From positions 930,001 through 994,000 of the forward strand of contig NC_009436.1 in NCBI RefSeq assembly GCF_000016325.1: a stretch of DNA of 64,000 nt, read 5' to 3'. A program made the position numbers and the translations under genes. Each line of letters opens with the position of its first letter. Position 1 is the stretch's first letter. The notes beneath the pieces are model-generated. The model was not told the DNA's origin, searched no databases, and saw only the letters and a list, made by a program, of their open reading frames with translations. The stretch is from Enterobacter sp. 638 (lineage in GTDB: Bacteria; Pseudomonadota; Gammaproteobacteria; Enterobacterales; Enterobacteriaceae). Below are positions 8,346-18,125 of this stretch, piece by piece.

Positions 8346-9193
8346 GTGAACGTCTGACCATTACCCCGCTGGGACCGCATATCGGCGCGCAAATTTCGGG
8401 TCTCGACGTGGCCCGCCCGCTGAGCGATAACCAGTTCGAGCAACTCTATCACGCGGTTTTGCGCCATCAGGTGGTGTTTCTGCGTGAGCAGGCGGTGACG
8501 GCTCAGCAGCAGCGCGCGCTGGCGTTGCGATTCGGCGATCTGCACATTCACCCGGTGTATCCGCATGCGGAAGGGGTGGAAGAAATCATCGTGCTGGACA
8601 CCCACAACGATAACCCGCCGGACAATGATAACTGGCACACCGATGTGACGTTTATTGAGACGCCGCCCGCAGGGGCGATTCTGGCGGCAAAACAGCTGCC
8701 AGAAACCGGGGGCGATACGCTATGGACTAGCGGTGTTGCGGCGTTTAACGCACTTTCTGAGCCGTTTAAGCAGTTACTGAGTGGCCTGCGCGCAGAGCAC
8801 GATTTCAGAAAATCGTTCCAGGAATACAAATACCGTAAAACAGAAGAAGAGCATCAGCGCTGGCTGGAGGCGGTAGCGAAACATCCGCCGCTGCTGCACC
8901 CGGTGATCCGCACGCATCCCGTAACGGGTAAGCAGGCGCTGTTTGTGAACGAAGGATTCACAACGCGCATTGTTGACGTGAGCGAGAAAGAGAGTGAAAC
9001 GCTCTTAACGTTCCTGTTTGCGCACATCACCAAACCGGAGTTCCAGGTGCGCTGGCGCTGGCAGCAAAACGATCTGGCGATCTGGGATAACCGTGTGACA
9101 CAGCACTACGCCAACGCCGATTATCTGCCGCAGCGCAGGATTATGGAGCGCGCCACGATTCTGGGGGATAAGCCGTTTTATCGGGCGGGGTGA
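8342..9193 (+). CDS. tauD: Taurine dioxygenase
   Basis: A 283-residue Fe(II)/2-oxoglutarate dioxygenase. It hydroxylates taurine, which breaks down to sulfite and aminoacetaldehyde, so that taurine serves as a sulfur source. The metal-binding facial triad is visible as HTD in NWHTDVTF (about residues 99-101) and the distal His in RVTQHYANADY (about 255), followed by the 2-oxoglutarate-binding Arg in RRIMERATI. Length matches the E. coli enzyme. It ends tauABCD; repeat DNA starts within 30 bp of its stop. Confidence 0.96.
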   Translation: MSERLTITPLGPHIGAQISGLDVARPLSDNQFEQLYHAVLRHQVVFLREQAVTAQQQRALALRFGDLHIHPVYPHAEGVEEIIVLDTHNDNPPDNDNWHTDVTFIETPPAGAILAAKQLPETGGDTLWTSGVAAFNALSEPFKQLLSGLRAEHDFRKSFQEYKYRKTEEEHQRWLEAVAKHPPLLHPVIRTHPVTGKQALFVNEGFTTRIVDVSEKESETLLTFLFAHITKPEFQVRWRWQQNDLAIWDNRVTQHYANADYLPQRRIMERATILGDKPFYRAG

Positions 9194-9218
9194 GGGGAAT
9201 ATGCGGCTCTGTAGGCCG

Positions 9219-9586
9219 TTCCGTTCACTTCATGTTCCAAGTTTCTCTTTGGCTACGGCACGTGTGAACGTGCCAGGGCGGCTCAATCGCCACCGCCCTG
9301 GCGACCCGGGCTCCCGGCAAGAAAATCGTCGCTTTGCGATGCCTTCGTCTTTTTTCTTACGGCTTTTCGGGGACGGGCGCAGGTAACGTCCCTGTAAATG
9401 CGCCCTCGCCGCGCATCCATGCGCGTCGCCCCGGCCTCAGAAAACGACTCAGCGATTTACAGCCGGACCAAGGGCAGCGCTTTAATCCCGAAATTCTGAT
9501 GGGCAAATTCTGTGCTGATAAACATTAGACATGACGTGTGCCGGTTCAGGTATGGCAGATGAACTGAGTTCGTAAGATGAACGGAA
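9219..9586 (+). repeat. Dispersed repeat element, copy B (uninterrupted)
   Basis: This 368-bp copy begins with TTCCGTTCACTTCATG (9219-9234) and ends with CGTAAGATGAACGGAA (9571-9586); the right end in complement differs from the left end of copy A at one of 16 positions. The central hairpin has arms GCCAGGGCGG and CCGCCCTGGC around 9270-9302. The conserved blocks CCCGGCAAGAAAATCG, CGCATCCATGCGCGTCGCCCC and GATTTACAGCCGGACCA occur in the same order as in copies A and C. Short frames across it (9201-9386, 9334-9528) look like by-products of the repeat. Confidence 0.78.
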
Positions 9587-9603
9587 CAAACTACCGAACA
9601 AAC

Positions 9604-9928
9604 TGTTCCCCCTCACCCCAACCCTCTCCCTAAATGGAGAGGGAGAAAGCCAGAGCTGCCTGTTCCCCCTCACCCCAACCCTCTCCCTAAATGGAGAGGG
9701 AGCAAACCAGAGCCGCCTGCTCCTCCTCACCCCAACCCTCTCCCTAATGGAGAGGGAGAAAGCCAGAGCTGCCTGTTCCCCCTCACCCCAACCCTCTCCC
9801 TAAATGGAAAGGGAGAAAGCCAGAGCTGCCTGTTCCCCCTCACCCCAACCCTCTCCCTAAATGGAGAGGGAGAAAGCCAGAGCTGCCTGATCCCCCTTAC
9901 CCCAACCCTCACCCTAAATGGAGAAAAG
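9604..9928. repeat. Tandem array of a 57-bp palindromic unit (five full copies and one decayed)
   Basis: Units begin at 9604, 9661, 9718, 9774, 9831 and 9888, each starting TG(T/C)TCCCCCTCACCCCAACC or a close variant. The period is 57 bp, with one 56-bp unit that lost an A in TAAATGG. Every unit carries a hairpin (CCCTCTCCCTAAATGGAGAGGG) and a tail GAGAAAGCCAGAGC(T/C)GCC. The last unit has lost the hairpin arm. There is no unique sequence between units. The array sits directly between repeat copy B and the end of the acyltransferase gene. Confidence 0.92.
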
Positions 9929-9936
9929 CGGCCCCG

Positions 9937-11643
9937 TTATCCCTCAGAGTGCACACCAATATACCGCTGATAGCGATGTGCTTTCAGATAACACAAGTCC
10001 ACTAGCACCAGCCCATCCACGCAGTTGTTGAACGCCGGATCGCTGCCGAAATCGATAAACTGCACGCCACCCGGTTCGCAGAGCTCGGAATACTGTTTGT
10101 AGAGCGGCGGAATGCCGCAGCCCAGATTGCCGAGCAGGGATTTTAGCTTTGTCAGATCGTCGACGTAATCCTGACCGTCAAACTGAGCGAGCACGTCGGG
10201 CAAGGACGCGGGATACGGCTGGCGCGACACGGCTAACGGATGATTCGCCGGAAACCACAGACGGTAAAACGCCACCAGCAGATCGCGTGCGGCGGGGGGC
10301 AGTCCGCCTGAAATCGAAACCGGGCCGAACAGGTAGCGATACTGCGGGTAACGCGCCAGATAAGCGCCAATCCCTGACCACAAATAATCCAGGCCACGGC
10401 GGCCCCAGTAGCGCGGCTGGATAAAGCTGCGGCCAAGCTCGATCCCGTGTTCGAGTACGTCTTCCATTTTGTCGTCATACTGGAACAAGCTGAAACTGTA
10501 CAACCCGCCCAGCCCCCGATCTTCGACCTGTTTTGCCGTGGGCATAAAACGATATGCGCCGACGATCTCCAGATCGTCGTTGTCCCACAGAATCAGATGC
10601 AGGTAATCGTCGTCATAGCTGTCGGTGTCCCGACGCTTTCCGCTGCCTTCGTCCACGGCGCGGAAGGAGATTTCGCGCAACCGTCCCAGCTCGCGCAAAA
10701 TCGGGGCGTCTTCCTGCCCGTTGCGCTGCCACAGGTAAATCGATTTGCCGTCGCTGGTGGTACCGAGACATTCGGCGCGCATCAGTTCGCGCTTAAGCGT
10801 TGCCCGGTCTTCCGGGCGCGCAATCGCGCACTGCGTTTTGAACGTTCCCGGCAGTCCCTTGCCAAGACGCATCACATGCTGGCGGCACTGCTCGGCCATC
10901 TCACGAGGTGAAAGCGTGGCGCTGAACCATTGGCTCCAGGCAATCTGCTGCCCGATTTTGATCGGTAATCGACTGTGCTGACGGCGGAACATCTGCTGCA
11001 TGAGCAGCAGCATTGACAGCGTAGGGGATACCAGCGTGCTGGCGTAAAACAGCAGGCTGTTGTGCGCCTGAATGTGCATGGGCAGCAGCGGCACACGCAG
11101 TTTGTTCGCCAGTTTGATAAACCCCGAGTGCCATTTTTTATCGCGAATACCTATGCGCGTTGGGCGCGAGACTTCGCCAGCGGGGAAGAAAATCAGCACA
11201 CCCGCATTTTGCAGGTGTTGCTCCATGTGTATCAGCGAGGATTTGGCCGTTTTACCGCCCATGTTATCCACCGGGATAAACAGCGAACTCAGCGGTTCGA
11301 GGTGCGATAACAGACGATTGGTCACCACTTTGACATCGCGGCGAACGCGCGACACGGCGTACATCAGCGCCAGACCATCCAGCGTGCCGGTGGGGTGGTT
11401 AGCGATAATGACCAGCGGGCCATGTTCAGGGATTTGTTCGAGGTCGTGAGCGGGGATGGTGCAGATAATATCGAGGTGTTCAAGAACCTGTTCCACCATA
11501 TCCAGCCCTTTCAGGTGGCGGTGAGTTGCGGCGAACTGCTGGAACTCTTCTTCGTGGAATAACCGTTTTAACAGACTTTTTTGCCAGGGTGCAGGCCTCG
11601 CCTGAGGCCAAAGATCATCAAGAACGCTATCGAGACTAAACAT
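9937..11643 (-). CDS. Bifunctional acyltransferase, OlsF-like (LPLAT domain plus GNAT-type N-acyltransferase domain)
   Basis: A 568-residue two-domain protein. Residues about 60-270 are a lysophospholipid acyltransferase fold with the catalytic block NHPTGTLDG (H83, D89) and the substrate-binding block FFPAGEVSR (about 152-160). Residues about 290-560 match the hemolysin/OlsB-type acyl-ACP-dependent N-acyltransferase, with a GNAT-like core (LEIVGAYRFMPT, ELGRSFIQPRYWGRRGLDYLW, FGPVSISGG). This domain order is that of OlsF, which makes ornithine lipid from ornithine in two acylations. No signal peptide is evident; it probably acts at the inner face of the membrane. It stands alone between the 57-bp array and hemB, on the minus strand. 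Ornithine as substrate is an inference; related proteins are often annotated only as acyltransferases. Confidence 0.65.
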   Translation of the reverse strand: MFSLDSVLDDLWPQARPAPWQKSLLKRLFHEEEFQQFAATHRHLKGLDMVEQVLEHLDIICTIPAHDLEQIPEHGPLVIIANHPTGTLDGLALMYAVSRVRRDVKVVTNRLLSHLEPLSSLFIPVDNMGGKTAKSSLIHMEQHLQNAGVLIFFPAGEVSRPTRIGIRDKKWHSGFIKLANKLRVPLLPMHIQAHNSLLFYASTLVSPTLSMLLLMQQMFRRQHSRLPIKIGQQIAWSQWFSATLSPREMAEQCRQHVMRLGKGLPGTFKTQCAIARPEDRATLKRELMRAECLGTTSDGKSIYLWQRNGQEDAPILRELGRLREISFRAVDEGSGKRRDTDSYDDDYLHLILWDNDDLEIVGAYRFMPTAKQVEDRGLGGLYSFSLFQYDDKMEDVLEHGIELGRSFIQPRYWGRRGLDYLWSGIGAYLARYPQYRYLFGPVSISGGLPPAARDLLVAFYRLWFPANHPLAVSRQPYPASLPDVLAQFDGQDYVDDLTKLKSLLGNLGCGIPPLYKQYSELCEPGGVQFIDFGSDPAFNNCVDGLVLVDLCYLKAHRYQRYIGVHSEG

Positions 11644-11728
11644 GAGGGTTTCTCCTACCGTCTTGCCGAGACAGTAGAAGGGCGAGATGTCGTTTGTATT
11701 GCAGTTGGGTGAAGTTTTGTGAGGGGGC

Positions 11729-11758
11729 GATTCCCCTCCCCGTTCTGGAGAGGGGCGA
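11729..11758 (-). terminator. Likely hemB terminator
   Basis: An inverted repeat CCCCTC/GAGAGGGG lies just beyond the hemB stop on the minus strand. It resembles the REP-like palindromes elsewhere in the window. There is no clear U-run, so termination is uncertain. Confidence 0.4.
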
Positions 11759-11763
11759 GCTCG

Positions 11764-12738
11764 TTAACGCAGGATTTTTTTCTCAGCCAGATCGAGTGCG
11801 AAGTAGCTGAAGATCAGATCCGCGCCTGCGCGTTTAATCGCGCCAAGACTTTCCAGAACGACTTTCTCTTCGTCAATCGCCCCGGCTTGCGCGGCGAATT
11901 TGATCATCGCGTATTCACCGCTTACCTGGTAGGCACCCAGCGGCAGAGTGGTGCGCTCGCGGATATCACGCAGAATATCCAGATAAGCGCCCGCCGGTTT
12001 GACCATCAGGCAATCTGCGCCTTGCGCTTCGTCGAGCAGGGATTCGCGGATCGCTTCGCGGCGGTTGAGCGGGTTCATCTGATAGGTTTTACGATCGCCC
12101 TTCAGCGACGTGCCTGCGGCTTCACGGAACGGGCCGTAGAAGGAGGAGGCGAATTTGGTGGAGTAGGACATGATGGCGGTATCGGTGAAACCCGCTGCGT
12201 CCAGCGCCTGACGGATTGCCTGCACCTGACCATCCATTGCGGCGGAAGGCGCAATAAAATCCGCCCCGGCAGCGGCAGCCACGACCGCCTGTTTGCCCAG
12301 GTTCAGCAAGGTTGCATCGTTATCGACGCCGTGATCGCATAAGACACCGCAGTGACCGTGTGAGGTGTATTCGCAGAAGCAGGTATCGGACATGACGATC
12401 ATTTCCGGCACCGTCTCTTTGCAGATACGGGACATGCGCGCGACCAGACCATTTTCTTTCATCGCATCGCTGCCGGTGGCGTCGGTGTGGTGCGAGATGC
12501 CGAAAGTCATCACCGAGCGGATCCCCGCGTTGGCAATGCGTTCGATTTCACGCGCCAGATGCTTTTCGGGGATGCGCATCACGCCTGGCATCGCCTCGAT
12601 GGCTTTGTAGTCATCGATCTCTTCTTCGACAAAAATCGGCAACACCAGATCGTTTAAGGTCAGTGTTGTCTCTTCAAACATAGCGCGCAACGCAGGGGAT
12701 TGGCGTAGGCGACGGGGACGTGCAATTAAATCGGTCAT
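11764..12738 (-). CDS. hemB: Delta-aminolevulinic acid dehydratase (porphobilinogen synthase)
   Basis: A 324-residue enzyme that joins two 5-aminolevulinate molecules into porphobilinogen, the second step common to all tetrapyrrole synthesis. The zinc site [15 protein letters not shown] (about 120-134) and the two active-site lysines, in [12 protein letters not shown] (about 195) and DCLMVKPAG (about 247), are present. Length equals the E. coli protein. It is transcribed alone, divergent from nothing and followed by the acyltransferase gene 120 bp downstream on the same strand. Confidence 0.97.
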   Translation of the reverse strand: MTDLIARPRRLRQSPALRAMFEETTLTLNDLVLPIFVEEEIDDYKAIEAMPGVMRIPEKHLAREIERIANAGIRSVMTFGISHHTDATGSDAMKENGLVARMSRICKETVPEMIVMSDTCFCEYTSHGHCGVLCDHGVDNDATLLNLGKQAVVAAAAGADFIAPSAAMDGQVQAIRQALDAAGFTDTAIMSYSTKFASSFYGPFREAAGTSLKGDRKTYQMNPLNRREAIRESLLDEAQGADCLMVKPAGAYLDILRDIRERTTLPLGAYQVSGEYAMIKFAAQAGAIDEEKVVLESLGAIKRAGADLIFSYFALDLAEKKILR

Positions 12739-12955
12739 AATATGCCTGATGTCTGGAGAACAATGCGGGTTAGTGTACTCGAAATGCCTGCAGGCTGTTT
12801 TACGAAAGTGGTTCTTTTAGCGTCAGGCATTCGCGATGAATGCGCCGTCAAATGTTGACGAAATGTGTGGGTGTGCGCCCGCGCGTTTGATGCAGTGCGC
12901 CATGTTTTGAACGGAATCGGGCGGCGTGGCGGCTGGATTATCGCAGGAAGATGAA

Positions 12956-12992
12956 CCGGGGAAAACGGGTCAACACTAACCGTTTACCCCGG
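12956..12992. terminator. Inverted repeat after ampH
   Basis: Arms CCGGGGAAAACGG and CCGTTTACCCCGG pair over 13 positions with one mismatch around an 11-base loop, immediately downstream of the ampH stop on the minus strand. There is no T-run, so it may act as an RNA-stabilising hairpin or a weak terminator. Confidence 0.5.
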
Positions 12993-13004
12993 CGTACTAA
13001 ACGA

Positions 13005-14171
13005 TCAAGAGGCGGGGATCACTTTCGCCTTATTCTCGCTCAGTTCAGCGACCAAATTATTAATCCCGTCGCTCATGTTGGTGAAACGGGTATTCGGTGA
13101 GCGAGTCACGACCACGAATGCCCCGACATTGGACTGCGGGATCATCGCCATGTAGGTAATGAATCCGCCACCACCACCCGTTTTCTGAATAATGCCAGGG
13201 CGGCCATCTTTTGGTGCCATGTACACCCAGCCCAGGCCAAGCGCATCGGCTTTACCCGGCACGTCCATACCGATAACGCGGGTCAGCTGGTTGCGTTTGT
13301 AGATGAGCGTTTGCATGCGGTCAGCCTGATTGCTGCGCGCGTGGAAATCAGACGACAGGAACTGCTGCATCCAGCGCATCATATCGCCAGGCGTGGAGTA
13401 AACGCCGCCGCTGCCGATGGCCGCGAGGGTGTTGTTACACGGGCTGGCCCCTTTTTCCGCCACCATCAGGCGTTTGCACTGATCCGGTGACGGCGTAAAA
13501 GTGGTGTCCTTCATGCCCAGCGGACGGGTGATGTTGTCTTCAAACAGCTGCGGATAGGGCTTGCCGGATGCTGTGGCTAACGCATCGGCGAGTAAATCAA
13601 ATGCCAGGTTTGAATAGGCCGCCTGTGCGCCCGGCGCGGTTTTCAGCGTCGCTGTCGTCAGGTAGGTCCAGCGCTGTTCGCGCGTGGGCCAGACGAAAAC
13701 AGGACGATGCGCTGCACCGCCTGGCTGCTCACGCGGCAGCGCGCTGGTATGCGTTGCCAGATTCACCAGAGAAATAGGTGTGCCCTGATATGTCGGGACG
13801 CGATAACCCGGCGGAGCATATTTGCTTAAGGGATCGTTGAGTTTTACCACGCCTTGATCGAGCAGTTTCACCAGCATTTCGCTGGTCATCAGCTTCGTTA
13901 GCGATGCAATGCGGATCACGGAATCCAGCTGCGGATGGACATTGTTACCCGGTCGCGTTTCGCCAAAGCTGCGGAATACGCGCTGGTTGCCGTCAATCAC
14001 GACCATTGCCATGCCGGTGGCACCGCTGCCGTAATAAATCAGATTGGCGTAACGATCCGCAATGTCGGAGGCAAAAACGGGGGCCGTGATCGGCTGAGCA
14101 GCCTGAACTGTGGAGAGGCTTACCGCACACAGCGCGGCAATGGAAAACAGACAACGTTTCAACGAAAGCAT
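13005..14171 (-). CDS. ampH: AmpH beta-lactamase-like D-alanyl-D-alanine carboxypeptidase/endopeptidase
   Basis: A 388-residue class C penicillin-binding protein of the beta-lactamase superfamily. The Sec signal (residues 1-25, cut after VQAA) sends it to the periplasm. The serine motif SLTK is at 90-93 in RIASLTKLMTS, the YSN motif in AAYSNLAFD, and KTG in IIQKTGGGGG. AmpH trims and cleaves peptidoglycan cross-links and takes part in recycling. It is divergent from the isochorismatase-like gene; both promoters share 14172-14365. Confidence 0.95.
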   Translation of the reverse strand: MLSLKRCLFSIAALCAVSLSTVQAAQPITAPVFASDIADRYANLIYYGSGATGMAMVVIDGNQRVFRSFGETRPGNNVHPQLDSVIRIASLTKLMTSEMLVKLLDQGVVKLNDPLSKYAPPGYRVPTYQGTPISLVNLATHTSALPREQPGGAAHRPVFVWPTREQRWTYLTTATLKTAPGAQAAYSNLAFDLLADALATASGKPYPQLFEDNITRPLGMKDTTFTPSPDQCKRLMVAEKGASPCNNTLAAIGSGGVYSTPGDMMRWMQQFLSSDFHARSNQADRMQTLIYKRNQLTRVIGMDVPGKADALGLGWVYMAPKDGRPGIIQKTGGGGGFITYMAMIPQSNVGAFVVVTRSPNTRFTNMSDGINNLVAELSENKAKVIPAS

Positions 14172-14365
14172 CCATGAAGTGAATGAAGAAAGTAATGCGT
14201 ATTTATACTACTAAACGGCACGGCGCAATGGGCCGAATAGCATAACGATAGCGGGAAAAACGTAACCACGAGTAAATATGAACATTTTCGTTGCACGCAT
14301 TCTCCAATTTTGTGACATCAGGCTTATGATAAGCGTAGGTGCGGCTCAATTTGCGGAGAACGTTG

Positions 14366-14899
14366 ATGGTTAAAAAGCGTGTGGTAATGGTTGTCGATAT
14401 GCAGCAAGGAGTTTTCGAAACGCCCCGTATTCAACGCGAAGCCTGCGTGTCGCGGATTAACCAGCTTGTTCAGGCTGCCGATACGGTGATTTTTATTCAG
14501 CATACCGAAGTGGGTGGGCTGGAAGAGGGGAGCGAAGGGTTTGCGCTGTTGCCGGAGATCGTTCAGCCGTCCGGCGCATTCTATGTGACTAAAACCGCCT
14601 GTGATGCGTTTTATCACACCGCGCTTGACGCTCTGCTGCGTGAACAAGACATCACGCATTTTGTGATTTGCGGGTGTGCAACCGACTATTGCGTCGATAC
14701 CACGCTTAAAAATGGCGTTAGCAGGGGATATCACATCACCGCCGCGGAGGATGCCCATACCACGGCCAATCGCCCGGCCGCGCAGGCGCACATCCTGATT
14801 CAGCACTATAACGACGTCTGGCGTACGTTGACGGCACCGGACAACCCACCGGCCGTGAAATCCACAGAAACAATTCTGGACGACTGGAAAGCGAACTAA
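14366..14899 (+). CDS. Isochorismatase-family cysteine hydrolase
   Basis: A 177-residue single-domain protein of the isochorismatase-like fold. The catalytic triad of the cysteine branch is visible: D11 (VVDMQQG), K76 (VTKTACDAF) and C109 (GCATDYCVDTT), with the cis-peptide region just before. Members hydrolyse amides such as nicotinamide, biuret or N-carbamoyl compounds; the substrate is not evident. The start MVKKRVV is chosen over an upstream in-frame start at 14339 because GGAGAA lies seven bases before it. This gene is not present between ampH and sbmA in E. coli K-12. It reads towards sbmA, 99 bp away. Confidence 0.85.
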   Translation: MVKKRVVMVVDMQQGVFETPRIQREACVSRINQLVQAADTVIFIQHTEVGGLEEGSEGFALLPEIVQPSGAFYVTKTACDAFYHTALDALLREQDITHFVICGCATDYCVDTTLKNGVSRGYHITAAEDAHTTANRPAAQAHILIQHYNDVWRTLTAPDNPPAVKSTETILDDWKAN

Positions 14900-14925
14900 C
14901 CCCTAAAGCCCTGGTCTATTTTTTG

Positions 14926-14948
14926 CACGAGCCGGTGAGCGGCTCGTG
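14926..14948. repeat. Short perfect inverted repeat before sbmA
   Basis: Arms CACGAGCCG and CGGCTCGTG (9 bp each) flank a GTGAG loop. The T-run lies before, not after, the hairpin on the plus strand, so it is not a standard terminator of the preceding gene. It could lie in the sbmA leader. Confidence 0.5.
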
Positions 14949-14998
14949 GAAGTCATGTGTCGTGCATAGCAATGAGATAACAACAAGAAGGAAGCACT

Positions 14999-16219
14999 AT
15001 GTTTAAGTCTTTTTTCCCAAAGCCGGGACCGTTTTTTCTTTCGGCCTTTATTTGGGCACTGATCGCAGTCATTTTCTGGCAGGCGGGCGGTGGGGCATGG
15101 CTTGAGCGCCTGGTTGGGGCGACGGGCGATGTCCCTATCAGCGCCGCACGTTTTTGGTCGCGGAGCTATGTGCTGTTTTATGCCTATTACGCCCTGTGCG
15201 TCGGCCTGTTCACCCTGTTCTGGTTTACGTATTCCCCGCATCGTTGGCAAAAATGGTCCGTTTTAGGTACGGCTCTGATTATTTTTGTCACCTGGTTTTT
15301 GGTGGAAGTTAGCGTGGCCATAAATGCATGGTACGCGCCATTCTATGACCTCATCCAAAAAGCTCTCAGCGCGCCTCACAAGGTGACGATTGGAGAATTT
15401 TATAGTGGGCTGAATATTTTTCTCGGTATTGCACTGATTGCTGTAACCGTAGCCGTATTGAATAACTTTTTCGTGAGTCACTATGTTTTTCGTTGGCGAA
15501 CTGCCATGAACGAATATTACATGGATAACTGGCAAAGATTGCGTCATATCGAAGGTGCTTCTCAGCGTGTTCAGGAAGATACCATGCGCTTTGCTTCGAC
15601 TGTTGAGGATATGGGTGTCAGTTTTCTCAATGCGGTTATGAAACTGATCGCGTTTCTGCCGATACTTGTCGCGCTATCGGCACATGTGCCTGAGCTTCCT
15701 GTGGTGGGTCATCTTCCATATGGTTTAGTGTTCGCCGCACTCATATGGTCCATTGTGGGAACGGGGTTGTTAGCTGTCGTAGGGATAAAGTTACCTGGTT
15801 TACAGTTTCAGAATCAGCGTGTTGAGGCGGCATATCGTAAAGAACTTGTCTATGGTGAAGATGATCCCACGCGTGCAACGCCTCCAACCGTCCAAGAATT
15901 GTTCAAGCATGTTCGTTTTAACTATTTCAAGCTCTACTTCCATTACATGTATTTTAATATCGCGCGAATTCTGTATTTACAGGTGGATACGGTTTTCGGT
16001 TTAGTCTTGCTCTTTCCATCGATCGTGGCAGGGACTATTACGCTGGGGCTGATGACTCAGATAACAAATGTATTTGAGCAGGTTAGAACTTCTTTCCAGT
16101 ATTTAATTAATTCGTGGACTACGCTTGTCGAGCTGATGTCTATCTATAAGCGTTTGCGCAGCTTTGAGCGCGAGCTGGACGGCCAGGATTTGCAGGAAGT
16201 CACACATACATTAGGTTAA
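14999..16219 (+). CDS. sbmA: SbmA peptide-antibiotic transporter
   Basis: A 406-residue inner-membrane protein of the SbmA/BacA family, with a hydrophobic N-terminal segment ([18 protein letters not shown]) and about seven more membrane helices, a soluble segment around 120-190 ([30 protein letters not shown]), and the conserved [24 protein letters not shown] tail. It imports microcins B17 and J25, bleomycin and proline-rich peptides using the proton gradient. Length equals E. coli SbmA. The ATG follows AAGAAGGAAG. yaiW starts 14 bp downstream, so the two form an operon. Confidence 0.96.
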   Translation: MFKSFFPKPGPFFLSAFIWALIAVIFWQAGGGAWLERLVGATGDVPISAARFWSRSYVLFYAYYALCVGLFTLFWFTYSPHRWQKWSVLGTALIIFVTWFLVEVSVAINAWYAPFYDLIQKALSAPHKVTIGEFYSGLNIFLGIALIAVTVAVLNNFFVSHYVFRWRTAMNEYYMDNWQRLRHIEGASQRVQEDTMRFASTVEDMGVSFLNAVMKLIAFLPILVALSAHVPELPVVGHLPYGLVFAALIWSIVGTGLLAVVGIKLPGLQFQNQRVEAAYRKELVYGEDDPTRATPPTVQELFKHVRFNYFKLYFHYMYFNIARILYLQVDTVFGLVLLFPSIVAGTITLGLMTQITNVFEQVRTSFQYLINSWTTLVELMSIYKRLRSFERELDGQDLQEVTHTLG

Positions 16220-16233
16220 AACAGGGAATCGCT

Positions 16234-17334
16234 ATGCCATTTGCCGTATCACGAACGTTACCTTTATCGCTGCTCGCCGCCCTGGTGCTGGCGGGATGCG
16301 CCGAAAAGGGCGCGGCACCGCTGAAAAAGGGTGAAAAGCCGGTTGATGTGGCAAGCGTGGTGCGGCAAAAAATGCCGGCCAGCGTGAAAGACCGTGACGA
16401 TTGGGCGATCGTGCTGGCGAAAACCTTCGAGAGTCAAAAAATTGCGCCGACCGAGGAGAATATCTGCTCGGTGCTGGCGGTGGCGCAGCAGGAATCAATG
16501 TATCAGTCCGATCCCGCGGTTCCCGGGCTGAACAAAATTGCCTGGAAAGAGATCGACCGACGTGCCGAAAAAATGCACGTCCCGGTGTTCCTGGTGCATA
16601 CGGCACTCAAAATCACATCGCCAAACGGTAAAAGCTACAGCGAGCGGCTGGATACGGTGAAAACAGAGAAACAGCTCAGCGCCATTTTTGATGACTTTAT
16701 CAATATGGTGCCGATGGGGCAGACGCTGTTTGGATCGCTCAATCCCGTGCATACCGGCGGGCCGATGCAGGTCAGCATTGATTTTGCAGAGAAACACACC
16801 AACGGTTATCCGTGGAAAATCGACGGCACGGTGCGCCAGGAAGTGTTCTCCCTGCGCGGTGGACTGTGGTTTGGCACCTATCATCTGCTGAATTATCCGG
16901 TTAATTACAGCGAGCCGCTGTACCGTTTTGCCGATTTCAACGCGGGATGGTATGCGAGCCGCAACGCCGCGTTCCAGAATGCGGTGAGCCGCGCAACAGG
17001 AACAAGACTGGCGCTGGATGGCGATCTGATTGCTTATGGCAGCAGCGAGGCAGGAACCACAGAACTCGCGGTGCGCAAGCTGGCGATAAAACTGGATATG
17101 ACCAACGGCGAAATCCGCCATCAGCTGGAGAAAGGCGACAGTCTGGCGTTCGAGAAAACGGATCTCTACCAGCAGGTGTATAAGCTTGCGGAACAGAAAA
17201 GCGGTAAAGCGTTACCACGGGAAATATTGCCGGGCATTCAGCTTGAAAGCCCGAAAATCACCCGCAATCTCACCACGGCGTGGTTTGCAAAACGGGTCGA
17301 CGACCGTCGGGCTCGCTGTATGTCACTTAACTAG
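16234..17334 (+). CDS. yaiW: YaiW outer-membrane lipoprotein
   Basis: A 366-residue lipoprotein. The signal peptide ends in the lipobox LAGC (cysteine at residue 22), with AE after it, consistent with outer-membrane sorting. The rest is a DUF1615 domain. In E. coli YaiW is surface-exposed, is co-transcribed with sbmA and helps uptake of proline-rich peptides; its biochemistry is unknown. Its end overlaps the end of yaiY on the other strand by 12 bp. Confidence 0.95.
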   Translation: MPFAVSRTLPLSLLAALVLAGCAEKGAAPLKKGEKPVDVASVVRQKMPASVKDRDDWAIVLAKTFESQKIAPTEENICSVLAVAQQESMYQSDPAVPGLNKIAWKEIDRRAEKMHVPVFLVHTALKITSPNGKSYSERLDTVKTEKQLSAIFDDFINMVPMGQTLFGSLNPVHTGGPMQVSIDFAEKHTNGYPWKIDGTVRQEVFSLRGGLWFGTYHLLNYPVNYSEPLYRFADFNAGWYASRNAAFQNAVSRATGTRLALDGDLIAYGSSEAGTTELAVRKLAIKLDMTNGEIRHQLEKGDSLAFEKTDLYQQVYKLAEQKSGKALPREILPGIQLESPKITRNLTTAWFAKRVDDRRARCMSLN

Positions 17335-17640
17335 ACGTGAGTGATAACGGCGCCAGCGCAGTACCAGCCCAACAACACCGAGAATGACACATCCAATCAG
17401 GAACGGAATCACACCGAAAATGGTGCTGACGCCCAAACCAATATCGACGCGCGGTCGACCGGTGTCCTGAACTTGCATAAGGTGTTCATAAACGCCTGGT
17501 GCGTGCACCAGAATGTTCAGAAGTTGGGAACCCGCCCAGAAGCAGAACAGCACAAACAGGGCATAAGCGATATTACCCGGCGCGGAGGTTTTGGAACGCT
17601 TGCCGCCAAAAATCGGCTTCGCCAGTGTAAAGTCTGCCAT
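17323..17640 (-). CDS. yaiY: YaiY inner-membrane protein
   Basis: A 105-residue protein with two predicted membrane segments ([19 protein letters not shown] and [20 protein letters not shown]), very similar to E. coli YaiY (DUF2755). Function unknown. A longer frame reaches 17715, but MADFTL is chosen as start because GGGAGGT lies directly upstream and the length then matches. It is tail-to-tail with yaiW. Confidence 0.93.
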   Translation of the reverse strand: MADFTLAKPIFGGKRSKTSAPGNIAYALFVLFCFWAGSQLLNILVHAPGVYEHLMQVQDTGRPRVDIGLGVSTIFGVIPFLIGCVILGVVGLVLRWRRYHSRLVK

Positions 17641-17888
17641 ATAAACCTCCCGATATTGATTCTGGCCGAGTGCCAGTCGTACAAGGTGAGTCTGACAGGT
17701 CATAACATTTGTCAATATCAGAATCGTGGTAATTTACGCTCAGGATTCCTCCTGGATTGTCGATTTCTGCATCACATCACAGTTTTTTAACTTAAGTTAA
17801 ATTCATGCGTATTTAAGAATTTCCGTATCCGCCACAGACCGCATCACAAAACTGTGAGAGGATGTCTTTTTATCCTGCCGGAGTTGCC

Positions 17889-18125
17889 ATGAAGCTGTCT
17901 GACAAACTACGCCGTGACTGGCATTACTATGCCTTTGCGATTGGGCTGATTTTTATTCTTAACGGTGTGATTGGGCTGCTTGGGTTTGAAGCAAAAGGCT
18001 GGCAAACCTATGCGCTGGGACTGGTGACGTGGGTGATTTGTTTCTGGCTGGCAGGGTTAATTATCCGCCGTCGGCCTGAAGACACGACGACGGAAAACGC
18101 AGAGCGTTCAGAGAAAGCGGATTAA
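17889..18125 (+). CDS. yaiZ: YaiZ inner-membrane protein
   Basis: A 78-residue protein, a DUF2754 family member nearly identical to E. coli YaiZ in its core ([19 protein letters not shown]). It has two membrane helices and an acidic C-terminus about eight residues longer than in E. coli. Function unknown. The start MKLSDK is chosen over an upstream in-frame ATG (17862) because GGAG precedes it. Its stop overlaps that of ddlA on the opposite strand (18122-18125). Confidence 0.9.
   Translation: MKLSDKLRRDWHYYAFAIGLIFILNGVIGLLGFEAKGWQTYALGLVTWVICFWLAGLIIRRRPEDTTTENAERSEKAD

Noticed and set aside
9604-9928. A CRISPR-like appearance of regularly spaced repeats
   Set aside because: The units are directly adjacent with no unique spacers, the period is the unit itself, and no cas genes are in the window. 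It is a tandem repeat.
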